From: Pelobates cultripes
Taxonomy: Eukaryota; Chordata; Amphibia; Anura; Pelobatidae
Length of the DNA stretch: 64,000 nucleotides
Direction: 5' to 3'
Assembly (NCBI GenBank): GCA_933207985.1
Contig: OW240915.1
Coordinates: forward strand, 124,067,498-124,131,497
Of this stretch, positions 52,641-63,254 are shown in pieces; the stretch's first letter is position 1, and each line of letters starts with the position of its first letter. A program made the position numbers and the translations under genes. The notes under the pieces were generated by a model. It searched no databases, was not told where the DNA came from, and was given only the letters and a program-made list of their open reading frames with translations.

Positions 52641-53285
52641 CCAGAAAATATCTGAATGCCTCTTTCCTGGTTCAAGATTTGCAATAATTGTTTCTAGTGC
52701 CTTTTAATACAGCTGCTGGGTTCAGTTATTCTATGTGCTTTTTAATTTCATTATTATATGCCTCCATGTTGGTTTTATGTATTCACTAAATTTATTATCC
52801 TATTTCAATGTCTCTGTACTTGGTAATAGGCTATTCGCTGTTCTGTTCCTCTATCTCAGCCTTTCAACCTGTTTTATTTTAAGTCCCTAAGTTTCCATTC
52901 TTACTTTTGGGCCCATTCAGGTTTTTACCTCTGCGTTTAATCACCCGCAAATACGCAGGTGCTAGTCCAGTGGTCGCGCCATGCCATTACCGCGCATGCG
53001 CGGAAATCTGAGTCGCTCCTGCGTATTCTAAAATGTAAGCCCAGTTGCAGTGGTTGCAGGGTCATATTGGCCTCCCCTTTTCAGCACAATGTTTTCTTAT
53101 AGGTTTTTCCTATATTAAGTAATTTGATTTGTGTGCAGTTTCCATCTTAATTTGAATTCTTCTTTTTGGTTTTGGTAAGTTTTTCTTTATCGAAGGTATA
53201 TTACTTATTTTTCTGTATCTATCAATCTCTACTTATTTAGCAGAGATTTTTCTTTGTAAAGGATAAAAAGAAATCTTATGCAGTT

Positions 53286-54250
53286 ATGGATTCAGATCCC
53301 TCTGCTCCCAGAAAAAAGGTCACACTCTAAGAGACATAGGTAAGCCATTCTATTTTTTCTGTCATTACTAAACAAAAGAGTGCCTATCAATAATTGGAAT
53401 TCCCTATGATGATAGCTCTACGGAAAGAAAATAATCCGGATCATACAAGGGAAGTCACACTAAAGAATTGTTTGTGAGGCATATGATAAGAGATCCTTGT
53501 AAAAGTAAAGTCTCTGCACAGGCTGTCTGAAAGTGGCTACAGGCCCATCTACCCATTCCCCGTGTATTACACAATATTAACAGGAGGTATCTCAAGACGT
53601 CATAGAAGCTGTTAAAGCTTGGATCCTCTGGACAATTCCCAGAATGAATACTCTTAGGAATCCTGGGAGATGGATCCATTCAGAGATATGAAATCATCAG
53701 ATGAGGATATTCAGTCTATTTCAGTAGTTCCAGAATCCGTTCATTTGATTTCCAGAGTCCTCTTACCTCTAGCCTTTCTTTTCGGATGTCAGAAGGTGTA
53801 GAGTATCTTTTCCAGTTTCCGGTCCCCTTAAGATCCTTAATGGAGTAATGGGTCTACACTGAGAGAGGTTTTGAACACAAGGGAGTATCTCAGTCTTCAT
53901 CTATTGGAATTTCAGACACTAGTACCTGGGACTCTGCTCCTAAGTAGTAGATGCAGTCCTTAGACTGGCTAAATGTTCCTCTCTGCCTGTAAACAATGCG
54001 GGATCTCTCTGAAACTCCACGGAGTATACATGGTTCTGCTCCTCTCTAAAGCCTATGTGGCAGCTGGCACAGGCTTTCATCTTGCTGTAAGGTTTTACCC
54101 CAATCTCTAAGGATCTAATATTGGTATGGATAAATTGGAGGAGCATATCAGAGATAAATTTCCTTTGTCTCTTGTCAATTTACAAGTCATTAACCGGGAA
54201 TAGTCTTCAGCTAAGAAGCCTACATAGGTCGCATTATATTATAGCCAGAA
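53286..54250 (+). pseudogene. DIRS1-like gag region remnant
   Basis: Starts MDSDPSAPRKK and is closed after about 15 codons. Later Ser/Asp/Glu-rich pieces (for example SSDEDIQSI near 53700) lie in shifting frames. The position between the repeat-rich leader and the RT remnant suggests gag. No domain can be verified. Confidence 0.4.
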
Positions 54251-54599
54251 ATATGACTTTCTTTGTGTCTTTTAGCTGGGCTCTTTTGCTTAATACCTGG
54301 TCCACGGATGCATCCTCCTATATTAATGGATCAACAGAACGGCAGAGGGCAAGAAAGCTTGTCTACTTCAAGACCTAAGGTTTGGGAGACCCTTTCGATA
54401 TAAAGATTCTCACTAACTTCCTTCTCAGACCAAGGTATTTCACACCATGAAGGGAGTATGGTAGATCTCAAACTTGATGTAAGTGGTTATTATTCTACCA
54501 GATGAAGAGAAAAGGTAAAAAGATGCTTTGTAAATCTCATGGCTTCCCTTCAATTAGAGAAAGCTATTGTGAGAATGTTTTAAAAAGCAACTAGAACAC

Positions 54600-55560
54600 A
54601 AAGAATCTGTTTCTAACAGGTGTTGGAGATCCATTCTAATTTACAGGATTCTTGTAGTTCCTATTTATAAAGGTAGTATTCCTAGTACATTGGATAATGT
54701 CTATAGATTTGCAGGATGCTTATTGCCATGTATCCTTTGCCTCACATCACTTTTATTTTTACATCTTCATGATGAAAGATGAATGTCTGCTATAGTCACC
54801 TTGTTCCCTCCCAGTTCAGGGTATAGCTGGGAATACAGTTCGACATGGTCCATGGCTCAGTACAGATCTTTTCAGACTAGCATATTACCCCAACAGAGAG
54901 AGTTTTGATCCAGGTCCTCCACCATAGATCTGATAGGATGTCACAAGGGCGGAGGTTAACTTACCTATGGAAATCCTTTGGACAGTGATAACCATGAATA
55001 CCATCCACTGGCGTTGAGGAACTTTTCTCCAAATTCAAATATGTTCAAAAAAGGGACTCCCTTAACATCCAACATTTCTCTTCTGCATAGGGTGCAAGAG
55101 CCAATATCAATCATCCTGACAGTTCCATATTAATACCCAGTCCATGGTTTCCACTTCTACTTATCTTCTTCAGTACCTCCAAGGGATCTCCCAAAATAGT
55201 TCTTCCCTCTTCCATCAGGTCCAGTGCTACTTTCCTCATTCTGGAGGTTTCGATAATGTAGAAAAGCTTAAATATAAGTTGTTGTTTTTTTTTTTAACTA
55301 CAGTAATTAATACCCTTCTGAGGGCCATGGGAAAACTTATATGCCTGGCTACCTTTACATAGTTGAAATGCCTTTTTTCATGGTCTATTTCTAATTCTAA
55401 GGCTCTAAATTCTTCAATCCAGGACTTATCTAGGAATTGGCCACATCACCTCAGAGATATGTCTCAGCACTCTCTGATCTCTCTTTCTGGATTTCTTCTG
55501 TTTATCTTTACTAATAGACCATAAAGATCTTCAAGCCTCTATATAAGCCTTCAACAGATG
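54600..55560 (+). pseudogene. DIRS1-like reverse transcriptase remnant
   Basis: SIDLQDAYCHV (54700-54732) is RT motif A with the first catalytic Asp, lying in the same local context as the minus-strand copy (compare 60035-60005). Sequence before it is degraded. After it, frames change every 50-100 codons. The YxDD box was not found. An unrelated T-run at 55286 marks further decay. Confidence 0.6.
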
Positions 55561-55876
55561 GGTAGTCTTGACTGTTTTTTAGGCTACTAAGCCCTATGGA
55601 TTACAGTACTTAAAGGTATGTTTGCTCTAGAGCCATTTCTTGCTCTAGAGCTATTTCTCCCTCTTGAGCATCGGTGGCCAAGCTTCCCTGGAACTTGTAG
55701 GTAAATGGCTGCTTGATCCTCAATCAATTTTCAGACATTTTTTTTTTGGTACATTTTGAGTTGGTCATTTTGATAATGTGCCATTAGTGGGCAATCAGTT
55801 TTTCATGTCCTTATTTGCATTCATATTTTGGAAGTCTTGTGTTCTGCTTTCCCTCCCTTGGTTATTGCTTGGGTAT

Positions 55877-55977
55877 TACCCATTGTTGTGCTGCCATGGA
55901 TATGGCCAGGAAAAAGGAAAATTTATTCCTACTTACCGTAATTTTCTTTTCCTGGTCATAGGCCATGGCAGCACAAA
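55877..55977 (+). repeat. Internal complementary region of the DIRS1-like element
   Basis: TACCCATTGTTGTGCTGCCATGG (as in the right ITR) is joined through CCAGGAAAAAGG to GAAAATTTATTCCTACTTACC...CATGGCAGCACAA (as in the left ITR). This head-to-tail copy of the termini is thought to template completion of the ends during replication. Confidence 0.85.
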
Positions 55978-56005
55978 TATCCCGCCCTGGGATATTGCTG
56001 GAAAC

Positions 56006-56167
56006 AAGACTGAGGGTGGGAGGGGTAGGAGGGGTTACTTATACCTTCTGTTTTAATTAGGTTCCTGTCTGGTTAGGGATAGGGAGGAGCTACCCATTGT
56101 TGTGCTGCCATGGCCTATGACCAGGAAAAGAAAATTACGGTAAGTAGGAATAAATTTTCCTTTATAT
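56006..56167 (+). repeat. Right inverted terminal repeat of the DIRS1-like element
   Basis: AAGACTGAGGGTGGGAGG to TAAATTTTCCTTTATAT, the complement of the left repeat. Confidence 0.92.
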
Positions 56168-56205
56168 ATGTGTGTGTGTGTATATATGTGTGTGTGTATA
56201 TATGT

Positions 56206-56758
56206 TGTGGCAAACCTAGCCACTTGGGACTGCCTAAGATAGAATGGTTGTGCCTATTTTCTGTTGTGTACTGCACGCCGGTATAGTGTGGCGTCTCCGG
56301 CTATGTTTAATTTATGCTGTACTGTGTATGTCTGTTCGAATCCTCCCCATTCGTTAGCATTGCTATTAAAACTGACTAAGTTGTATATTTTGAAGTAGAA
56401 AGGTAACGGTTTATGTCCTCGTAGTTTTCATTACTGTATGTTACAGCAGGGGCTGTTGGGAGGAGGACCTGGAAACGGTAGTCTCCCTCCAGTCCCCTCA
56501 ACCAAAACCCCTGCTGCCCATCTTTGGAAACCCCTGTTGAGTGACCTGCTTTAAATATCAGTTATTTTTAATAAAGTGACAGTTGAGTGACCTGCTTTAA
56601 ATATCAGTCTTTTTGAATAAAGTGGCAGTTGACTCTCAGACTGTGTTTCGTCTGGTTCTTGGGAGGATTTGGGAATATTGCCTGCTTCCAGCTTTGTACT
56701 TGGTTATTGCATTCTACCAGCAGAGATCCTGGGATTATAAAATTGCAGCTCCGCAACA
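56206..56758 (+). mobile_element. Solo LTR (family I), first copy
   Basis: 553 bp from TGTGGCAAACCTAGCC to GCTCCGCAACA. It has two tandem copies of a segment with AATAAAGTG(A/G)CAGTTGA (56569 and 56616), so a duplicated polyadenylation signal. It is nearly identical to 60959-61504 except for an extra GCACGCC near 56273. No internal region follows: an AT microsatellite starts at once. Flanks are TATGT and TATAT, an imperfect TSD within simple repeat. Confidence 0.85.
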
Positions 56759-56770
56759 TATATATAATAT

Positions 56771-56800
56771 ATGTGTGTATATATATATATATATATAATA

Positions 56801-56893
<93 letters not shown>
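56771..56893. repeat. (TA)n microsatellite
   Basis: TA runs interrupted by TGTGTGTA. Nearly pure after 56813. Confidence 0.98.
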
Positions 56894-56895
<2 letters not shown>

Positions 56896-57079
56896 CAAGC
56901 AGAAAATGGCCAGCACTCACGGTTTTAAATAGAAGTTTAAAATCCAGAACTTTATTTAAACATTTTTAAAAATGTAGCAGCTATAGTAGTGAGCTGCTAC
57001 ATTTTTAAAGATGTTTAAATAAAGTTCTGGATTTTAACTTCTATTTAAAACCGTGAGTGCTGGCCATTTTCTGCTTGTT
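56894..57079. repeat. 186-bp foldback element
   Basis: Left arm AACAAGCAGAAAATGGCC... (56894-56982) is almost the exact complement of right arm ...GGCCATTTTCTGCTTGTT (56992-57079). The loop is about 9 nt. It is inserted at the end of an AT tract. A foldback MITE or a palindromic duplication. Confidence 0.93.
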
Positions 57080-57208
57080 TATATCTCCATTCGCCCTGGA
57101 TTACAAGCACCCGATGGGCCGAATGGTTCTTATCTGCCGTCACATTCTATGTTTCTATGTTTCACCCGGATATTATTATTGTTTAGTCTGTGTGCAAGGA
57201 CTACGAGC

Positions 57209-57470
<262 letters not shown>

Positions 57471-57639
57471 AGCATATGGTGATTAGCACTCTCGGATTTC
57501 CAAAAATCTGATTAAAAGATAAAGTTTATTAATCCATATATAAGGCTATATCGATGTGTCAGTCCTCTAGTGGGACTTTCTATATATATATGTGTGTGTG
57601 TATATATACACACACACATATAGTGGTCTAACTGGCTGG

Positions 57640-57843
57640 CTTTTACATCAATCTGGTAATGTCTTATGAAAGTGTTCGTGGAGGACCTAGTGGCTGCTTT
57701 TCAAATCCGTTCTGGAGAAACTTTAGCTGCTGCTGCCCAAGAAGAGGAAAGGGACCTTGTAGAATGAGCCTTGAGACCTTCTGGGACCTTTATGTTAGAT
57801 AGCTTGTATGATGGCTGCTACGATCCACCTGCTGATGGCTACT
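57640..57843 (-). pseudogene. Tyrosine recombinase C-terminus, out of frame
   Basis: After the stop of the main frame (57844) the sequence continues in another frame with the remaining catalytic motifs: VPEGLKAHSTRSLSSSWA (about 57790-57737; His-x-x-Arg) and RHYQIDVKA (about 57665-57640; His and the nucleophilic Tyr). Two small frameshifts and one stop separate these from the ORF. The recombinase is thus complete in content but not in reading frame. Confidence 0.75.
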
Positions 57844-58743
57844 TTAGAAGCTTCTGGGACCGTTAGGAATGAGGAATAGTCTTTGAGAAGTACGCCAAGC
57901 AGATGATCTTTGTAAATAAATAGACAGACATCTTACCAGATCTAAGGAAGAAGACTTGGGTTCTAACTCACTGTCCGTTTCTTCCGACTGAAGAGCTGGG
58001 AGTACTATCTCCTCGTTGATGTGAAAGGCTGAGACCACCTTAGGTCGAAATTTGGGGATAGTTCTCAGGATTACTCTGTCTTTGTGAAACACTGTAAAGG
58101 GCTCTTTGGCTGATAGGGCATGGAGCTCAGACACCCTTCTACCTGAGGTTAGGGCTACCAACAGAACTGTTTTTATGGTCAGAAAATGAGGAGAGATGGA
58201 TTCTAGTGGTTCAAAGGGAGGACCGCTCAGAGCTTTTAATACCAGCGGTAGGTCCCATGGCGGAGCAAATGGCTTGATAGGAGGCTTTATCTTTAATACC
58301 GCTGACATGAACCTGGTCACATCCTTGTCCAAAGCCCATCTGTGATCCATTAGGGCTGAAAGAGCCAAAATATTAACTTTAAGGGTGTTGTAACTTAACC
58401 CTTTGTCAGTACCTAGTTGTAGGAATTCCAGAACATCTGTAGTAGAGATTGAATGTGTATTAATTTGTTTAGATGTAGCCCAGGAGAAGATGATGTCCCA
58501 GATTCTGTAGTTTGTGGTGGACATAGAGCGCTTCCTTGCTTGTAGTAGAGTGTCTATTACTGCCTGTGAGAATCCTTTTGCTTTTAGCCCTTCTCTTTCA
58601 ACTTCCATGCCATCAGATTGAGAGATACTGGGTCTGGGTGGAGAACTGGGCCTTGATGTAGAAGCGAAGGAATCTTTGGAAGCTGCCAAGGGTCTGATTT
58701 GCAAAGGCTCAATAGTAGGGGAAACCAAGGTCTGCGTGGCCAA
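57844..58743 (-). CDS. Tyrosine recombinase (DIRS1-like), main open frame
   Basis: 299 codons. Residues 1-45 are Ser/Pro-rich. Residues 55-155 form a helical core-binding domain (GFSQAVIDTLLQARKRSM, SWATSKQI). The catalytic domain begins about 160. TSGRRVSELHALS at 200-212 holds the first catalytic Arg, as in lambda-integrase-type recombinases of DIRS elements, which insert circular cDNA without target duplication. The His-x-x-Arg and Tyr motifs lie beyond the frame, in 57640-57843. The start Met is simply the first available. Confidence 0.85.
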   Translation of the reverse strand: MATQTLVSPTIEPLQIRPLAASKDSFASTSRPSSPPRPSISQSDGMEVEREGLKAKGFSQAVIDTLLQARKRSMSTTNYRIWDIIFSWATSKQINTHSISTTDVLEFLQLGTDKGLSYNTLKVNILALSALMDHRWALDKDVTRFMSAVLKIKPPIKPFAPPWDLPLVLKALSGPPFEPLESISPHFLTIKTVLLVALTSGRRVSELHALSAKEPFTVFHKDRVILRTIPKFRPKVVSAFHINEEIVLPALQSEETDSELEPKSSSLDLVRCLSIYLQRSSAWRTSQRLFLIPNGPRSF

Positions 58744-58899
58744 AAGGGGGCTATGAGAATGATGGATACTTACTCTTGTCTCAACTGTCTCAGAAGTGGA
58801 AAGATGAGTGGAGTAGGAGGGAATGCGTTACCTAGGTTAAATAGACGCTCGATAGAGCATCTCTTCCTATAGCCAGAGGATCGATATTCTTTGAGAAGA

Positions 58900-59362
58900 A
58901 GTCTCTCACTTTCCTGTTCTTGTTTGTTGCCATCAGGTCTATTTGTGGCATGCCCATATTTGTGTTATCTTCTCGAATATATTGTCTGACAAGTTCCATT
59001 CTCCTGGGTCTATTTCCAGTCTGCTCAGGAAGTCTATGGAATTCTGGATCCCAGGAAGATGTACAGCTGATATACCTGTTAGATGTGTTTGCGTAAAGGC
59101 CATCAGGGATTTCATTATTGACATCATCTTTTGACTCCTGGTTCCTCCTTGATGTTTTATGTAGGCCACTATGGTGGCGTTGTCTGTTCTGATTTTGACC
59201 CACTTGAAACAGATAAGAGGGAGAAAGTATTTCAGAGCTCTGTGAACTGCCATCAGCTCTAAAAGATTGGACAAAGTGTCTGTTGTTGAAAAGGGCCATT
59301 TTCCTTGTATGAAGTGGTCTTGCAGGTGAGCTCCCCATAGACGGTCATCCGTGGTTACAGCA
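58900..59362 (-). pseudogene. DIRS1-like RNase H
   Basis: TDDRLWGAHL (about 59354-59325; first Asp), ELMAVHRALKYFLP (about 59260; catalytic Glu), VKIRTDNATIVAYIKHQGG (about 59200; Asp of TDN), HLPGIQNSIDFLSR (about 59060; final Asp region). Order and spacing match the RNase H of DIRS1 elements that follows RT. Largely in one frame, with a shift before ELMAV. Confidence 0.82.
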
Positions 59363-59379
59363 GTCCATGTGATGTTCCC

Positions 59380-60262
59380 TTAGGAGAATCCTCTGAACAC
59401 GAACTTCTTTTGTAACCACCACATCAGGGATTGATGGACCTGAGGAGGAATCTTGATAGGCTGTCGTGGGTTTCCTGTTCTGAATTGGAAGATGAAATTC
59501 TCCTGGAATCTCCTCATCATCCATTGGGCCCATCTTGTTAGCCCTATTGTTGAGGACATTGACCCTAGAAGACTCATGCATTTCTCTGCTGAAGTCACAT
59601 TGAATGTCAACATTTCTTTGAATTTTCTCATTAATTTTGTACCTCTTTCTTGAGACAGTCGTACTGTGTCTTCTAGAGTATTGAACATGGCTCCCAAATA
59701 TTTCATCCACTAGGTTGGCTGTAAATGACTCTTTTTCTCGTTTATCAACCATCCATGAAGACGTAGGAAATGCATACAGATTTGGCCATGGGCTTGAAGG
59801 GTATCTCTGTCTTCTGCTAATATAAGGATGTTGTCCAAGTAATGGTAAATGGCTATGCCCTTCTTCCTGAGTTCCGTAATTAAGACGACTAAGACCTTAG
59901 AGAATGTTCTTAGAGCTGTGCTGAGACCGAATGGCAGGGCCCGGAATTGAAAATGCCCTTTTTCTACCGTAAAGCAAAGGAACCTTTTGATGTTCTATTG
60001 CTATGGGGATATGAAAATAGGCGTCTGCCAAGTCTATAGAAATCATCCATTGGTCTGGAAAAACTGTCTTTATGATGGATTGGATAGACTCCATCTTGAA
60101 TTTCCAGATGTGTAGGTATTGATTTAACTTGCTTAGGTCTAGGATAGGCCGCCGTCCGCCTGAAGCTTTTTTGGTGAGGAACAGATGAGAATAGAACTCT
60201 TGACCCTGTAGATTCCAAGGAACTGGAATGATGACTTTTTCATCAGTAGAGTGTAGAGACAA
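59380..60262 (-). pseudogene. DIRS1-like reverse transcriptase, frameshifted, YLDN at the active site
   Basis: GQEFYSHLFLTKKASGGRRPILDLSKLN opens the fingers; MISIDLADAYFHIPI is motif A. A frameshift near 59990 follows, then FRALPFGLSTALRTF, and the catalytic box reads YLDNILI (59845-59822), with Asn (codon at 59830-59832) where RTs need the second Asp. A second shift near 59706 precedes the thumb (YLGAMFNTL, WAQWMMRRFQ). Inactive as read. A G-to-A change in the coding strand explains the Asn. Confidence 0.85.
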
Positions 60263-60263
60263 A

Positions 60264-60858
60264 TTTCTTTACAGCTTGTCTTTTTTTCTTCCTCGCCTGG
60301 CCATTTTGTTGTTTGAAAGGAATGGAGAACTGTAAACAACATCCTCTTCTTATGATATCCAATACCCATCTGTCTGTGGTGGATTGATTCCATGCGTCTG
60401 GGTATAGTAACAGATGTGCCCCCACTCCTACTGACTGGGGGGAAAGGGGCCCTTCATAAGGATCTGGGATTCTGGTGGAATGAAGCCCCCTTTGACTTTC
60501 CACCTCTTGCAGATAACTGACCTCCTCTCCATGGCTGGGATCTTCCATGTTCTCTTCCTGGCTTGTATGATCTTGAATCTCGAAAGGAAGAGTAGTCAGG
60601 GTATCTTTTTGTACCTAAATGATCCTCTAGGTTTACGATCTTGTGGGAGAAATGCTCTTTTTCCTTCGGCTGCTCTCTTGATACATTCATCCAATTTTTT
60701 CCCAAACAACATGTCTCCTTGGAATGGTAAGGCACGTAAACTGGCTTTGGAAGAATTGTCTGCTGCCCAGGATCTTAACCATACGGCCCTTCTGGCTGAA
60801 ATGGAGAGAGACATATTTCTGGCTAAAGCCTTAACCAGGTCTACTGAGGCATCAGAAG
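60264..60858 (-). pseudogene. DIRS1-like gag, C-terminal part, truncated by the gap
   Basis: From the gap: SDASVDLVKALARNMSLSISARRAVWLRSWAADNSSK, then LPFQGDMLFGKKLDE, a helical Gag block characteristic of vertebrate DIRS1 elements as I remember them, then basic and Gly-rich sequence (QPWRGGQ...GGKSKG) before RT. Frames shift at about 60600 and 60450. The N-terminus lies in or beyond the N gap. Confidence 0.7.
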
Positions 60859-60958
60859 NNNNNNNNNNNNNNNNNNNNNNNNNNNNNNNNNNNNNNNNNN
60901 NNNNNNNNNNNNNNNNNNNNNNNNNNNNNNNNNNNNNNNNNNNNNNNNNNNNNNNNNN
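60859..60958. other. Assembly gap (100 N)
   Basis: 100 N between the DIRS1-like gag and an LTR start. Adjacency of the two sides is not guaranteed. Confidence 0.99.
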
Positions 60959-61504
60959 TGTGGCAAACCTAGCCACTTGGGACTGCCTAAGATAGAATGG
61001 TTGTGCCTATTTTCTGTTGTGTACCGGTATAGTGTGGCGTCTCCGGCTATGTTTAATTTATGCTGTACTGTGTATGTCTGTTCGAATCCTCCCCATTCGT
61101 TAGCATTGCTATTAAAACTGACTAAGTTGTATATTTTGAAGTTGAAAGGTAACGGTTTATGTCCTCGTAGTTTTCATTACTGTATGTTACAGCAGGGGCT
61201 GTTGGGAGGAGGACCTGGAAACGGTAGTCTCCCTCCAGTCCCCGCAACCAAAACCCCTGCTGCCCATCTTTGGAAACCCCTGTTGAGTGACCTGCTTTAA
61301 ATATCAGTTATTTTTAATAAAGTGACAGTTGAGTGACCTGCTTTATATATCAGTCTTTTTGAATAAAGTGGCAGTTGACTCTCAGACTGTGTTTCGTCTG
61401 GTTCTTGGGAGGATTTGGGAATATTGCCTGCTTCCAGCTTTGTACTTGGTTATTGCATTCTACCAGCAGAGATCCTGGGATTATAAAATTGCAGCTCTGC
61501 AACA
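60959..61504 (+). mobile_element. 5' LTR (family I), second copy
   Basis: 546 bp, TGTGGCAAACC to CTCTGCAACA, nearly identical to 56206-56758. Unlike that copy it is followed by a primer-binding site. Confidence 0.88.
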
Positions 61505-61662
61505 ATTGGTGGCAAGCGGCGGGATCCAACCGTACAGCAGGAAAAACGCTGTTTATACAATTGGAATTGACATACTGGAAAGCAGAAGGCAATTGATACA
61601 GATGCAGAAGTGAATGGGGACGGACTACACCATATTGAAACGGCAAAAACGTTAAAGGAGCT
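61505..61662 (+). other. Primer-binding site and start of internal region, family I
   Basis: ATTGGTGGCAAGCGGCGGGA follows the LTR. About 130 bp of interior lead to the AT/TG microsatellite where the element is lost. No gag is visible. Confidence 0.75.
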
Positions 61663-61797
61663 GTATATGTGTATATGTATATATATATGTGTATATGTAT
61701 ATATATATGTGTATATGTATATATATATGTATATATGTATATATATATGTGTATGTATATATGTGTGTGTGTGTATATGTGTGTGTATATATATATA

Positions 61798-61843
<46 letters not shown>
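61663..61843. repeat. (AT/GT)n microsatellite
   Basis: TATATATATGTGTATATG units, then TGTG and a pure AT tract. The TA at 61842-61843 is the Tc1 insertion target. Confidence 0.97.
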
Positions 61844-61845
<2 letters not shown>

Positions 61846-62970
61846 GTTGCAAGAAAAAGTATGTGAACCCTTTTGGAATGATATGGATTTCTGTACAAAT
61901 TGGTCATAAAATGTGATCTAATCATCATCTAAGTCACAACAACCGACAATCATAGTCTGCTTAAACTAATAAAACACAAAAAATGAAATGTTGCCATGTT
62001 TTTACTAAACACACCATGTAAACATTCACAGTGCAGGTGGAAAAGGTATGTGAACCCCTAGACTAATGACATCTCCAAGAGCTAATTGGAGTGAGATATC
62101 AGCCAACTGGAGTCCAATCAATGAGATGAGATTGGAGGTGTTGGTTACAGCTGCTCTGCCCTATAAAAAACACACACCAGTTCTGGGTTTGCTTTTCACA
62201 AGAAGCATTGCCTTATGGAATGATGACTCGCACAAAAGAGCTCTCAGAAGATCTACAATTAAGAATTGTTGACTTGCATAAAGCTGGAAAGGGTTATAAA
62301 AGTATCTCCAAAAGCCTTCCTGTTCATCAGTCCACGGTAAGACATATTGTCTATAAATGGAGAAAGTTCAGCACTGTCGCTACTCTCCCTAGGAGTGGCC
62401 GTCTTGTAAAGATGACTGGAAGAGCACAGCGCAGACTGCTCAATGAGGTGAAGAAGAATCCTAGAGTGTCAGCTTAAGACTTACAAACGTCACTGGCAAA
62501 TGCTAACATCCCTGTTAGCGAATCTACAATACGTAAAACACTAAACAAGAATGGATTTCATGGGAGGATACCACAGAGGAAGCCACTGCTGTTCAAACAA
62601 AACATTGCTGCACGTTTACAGTTTGCACAAGAGCACCTGGATGTTCCACAGCAGTACTGGCAAAATATTCTGTGGACAGATGAAACCAAAGTTGAGTTGT
62701 TTGGAAGAAACACACAACACTATGTGTGGCGAAAAAAAGGCACAGCACACCAACATCAAAACCTCATCCCAACTGTGAAGTATGGTGGTGGGGGCATCAT
62801 GGTTTGGGACTGCTTTGCTGCGTCGGGGCTTGGACGGATTGCGATCATCGAAGGAAAAATTAATTTCCAAGTTTATCAAGACATTTTGCAGGAGAACTTA
62901 AGGCCATCTGTCTACCAGCTGAAGCTCAACAGAAGAGGGGTGTTGCAACAGGAAAGAAACTTTTTTTAGA
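61844..62970 (+). mobile_element. Tc1-like DNA transposon, 3'-truncated
   Basis: Left terminus CAGTTGCAAGAAAAAGTATG directly after TA. A second motif AAAAGGTATGTGAACCCC near 62042 resembles the inner repeat of an IR/DR-type terminus (as in Sleeping Beauty-like elements). Transposase starts at 62220. The right half of the transposase gene and the right terminus are missing after about 62955. Confidence 0.9.
62220..62969 (+). pseudogene. Tc1 transposase, one stop and truncated
   Basis: Paired-like DNA-binding domain: [19 protein letters not shown], helix-turn-helix [20 protein letters not shown], a GRP-like linker (RSGRLVK) and the second HTH (IPVSESTIRKTLNKNGFHGR). Catalytic domain: LWTDETKVELFG holds the first Asp of DDE; GGGGIMVWDCFAASGLGRI follows. 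A single in-frame TAA at 62475 breaks it. The frame then stays open to 62969, but homology ends at GVLQQ (about 62949), just before the second catalytic Asp. About 240 of the usual 340 residues remain. Inactive. Confidence 0.9.
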
Positions 62971-63083
62971 TTTGTAAATTATCTGGTGAACAAACTCAGG
63001 CCGGAACTGCTGCAAAGCCACTGCTGCAGAGACATACTAGGAATGGCAGTTGGATTATTGTAGGATCTGGTAGACTTAGAGTT

Positions 63084-63230
63084 TAGGGATCGACCGATAT
63101 TGATTTTTTAGAGCCGATACCGATACCGATATTCTGTGAACTTTCAGGCCGATAGCCGATATAATTTGCCGATATTCTGTACATTTACCATTTTGGAAAA
63201 TAAAAACTATTTCTAAAGGTAAATGCACAA
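63084..63230. mobile_element. CCGATA-rich MITE-like repeat
   Basis: TAGGGATCGACCGATATTG at the start, then repeated GCCGATA, CCGATATTCTG and GATACCGATACC words. I recall this pattern from hAT-like MITEs of fish and frogs. The right end was not found. Confidence 0.4.
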
Positions 63231-63254
63231 AATATACATGCCACGTGTAGTGGA

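Larger units (their letters stand above)
50685..56167 (+). mobile_element. Decayed DIRS1-like retrotransposon with inverted terminal repeats
   Basis: 5.48 kb bounded by 161-bp inverted repeats (50685-50845 and 56006-56167) with an internal complementary region at 55877-55977 that joins the outer edges of both repeats, the diagnostic layout of DIRS1 elements. RT motif remnants (SIDLQDAYCHV at 54700) match the RT of the minus-strand DIRS1-like element at 57640-60858 (SIDLADAYFHI). The 5' third is tandem repeat. No ORF exceeds about 90 codons, and RNase H and recombinase are not recognisable. No TSD is expected for this class. Confidence 0.8.
57640..60858 (-). mobile_element. DIRS1-like retrotransposon, minus strand, partial
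   Basis: Reading on the minus strand from the assembly gap: gag part, RT, RNase H, tyrosine recombinase, the normal DIRS1 order. Recombinase instead of integrase and absence of LTRs identify the order. Several frameshifts break gag and RT, while the recombinase has a 299-codon open frame. Inverted terminal repeats are not seen: the 5' end is lost in the gap and the 3' end fades near 57640. Confidence 0.88.

Noticed and set aside
55778..56056. 92-codon frame with hydrophobic stretch
   Set aside because: Crosses the internal complementary region and ITR of the DIRS1-like element; not conserved coding.
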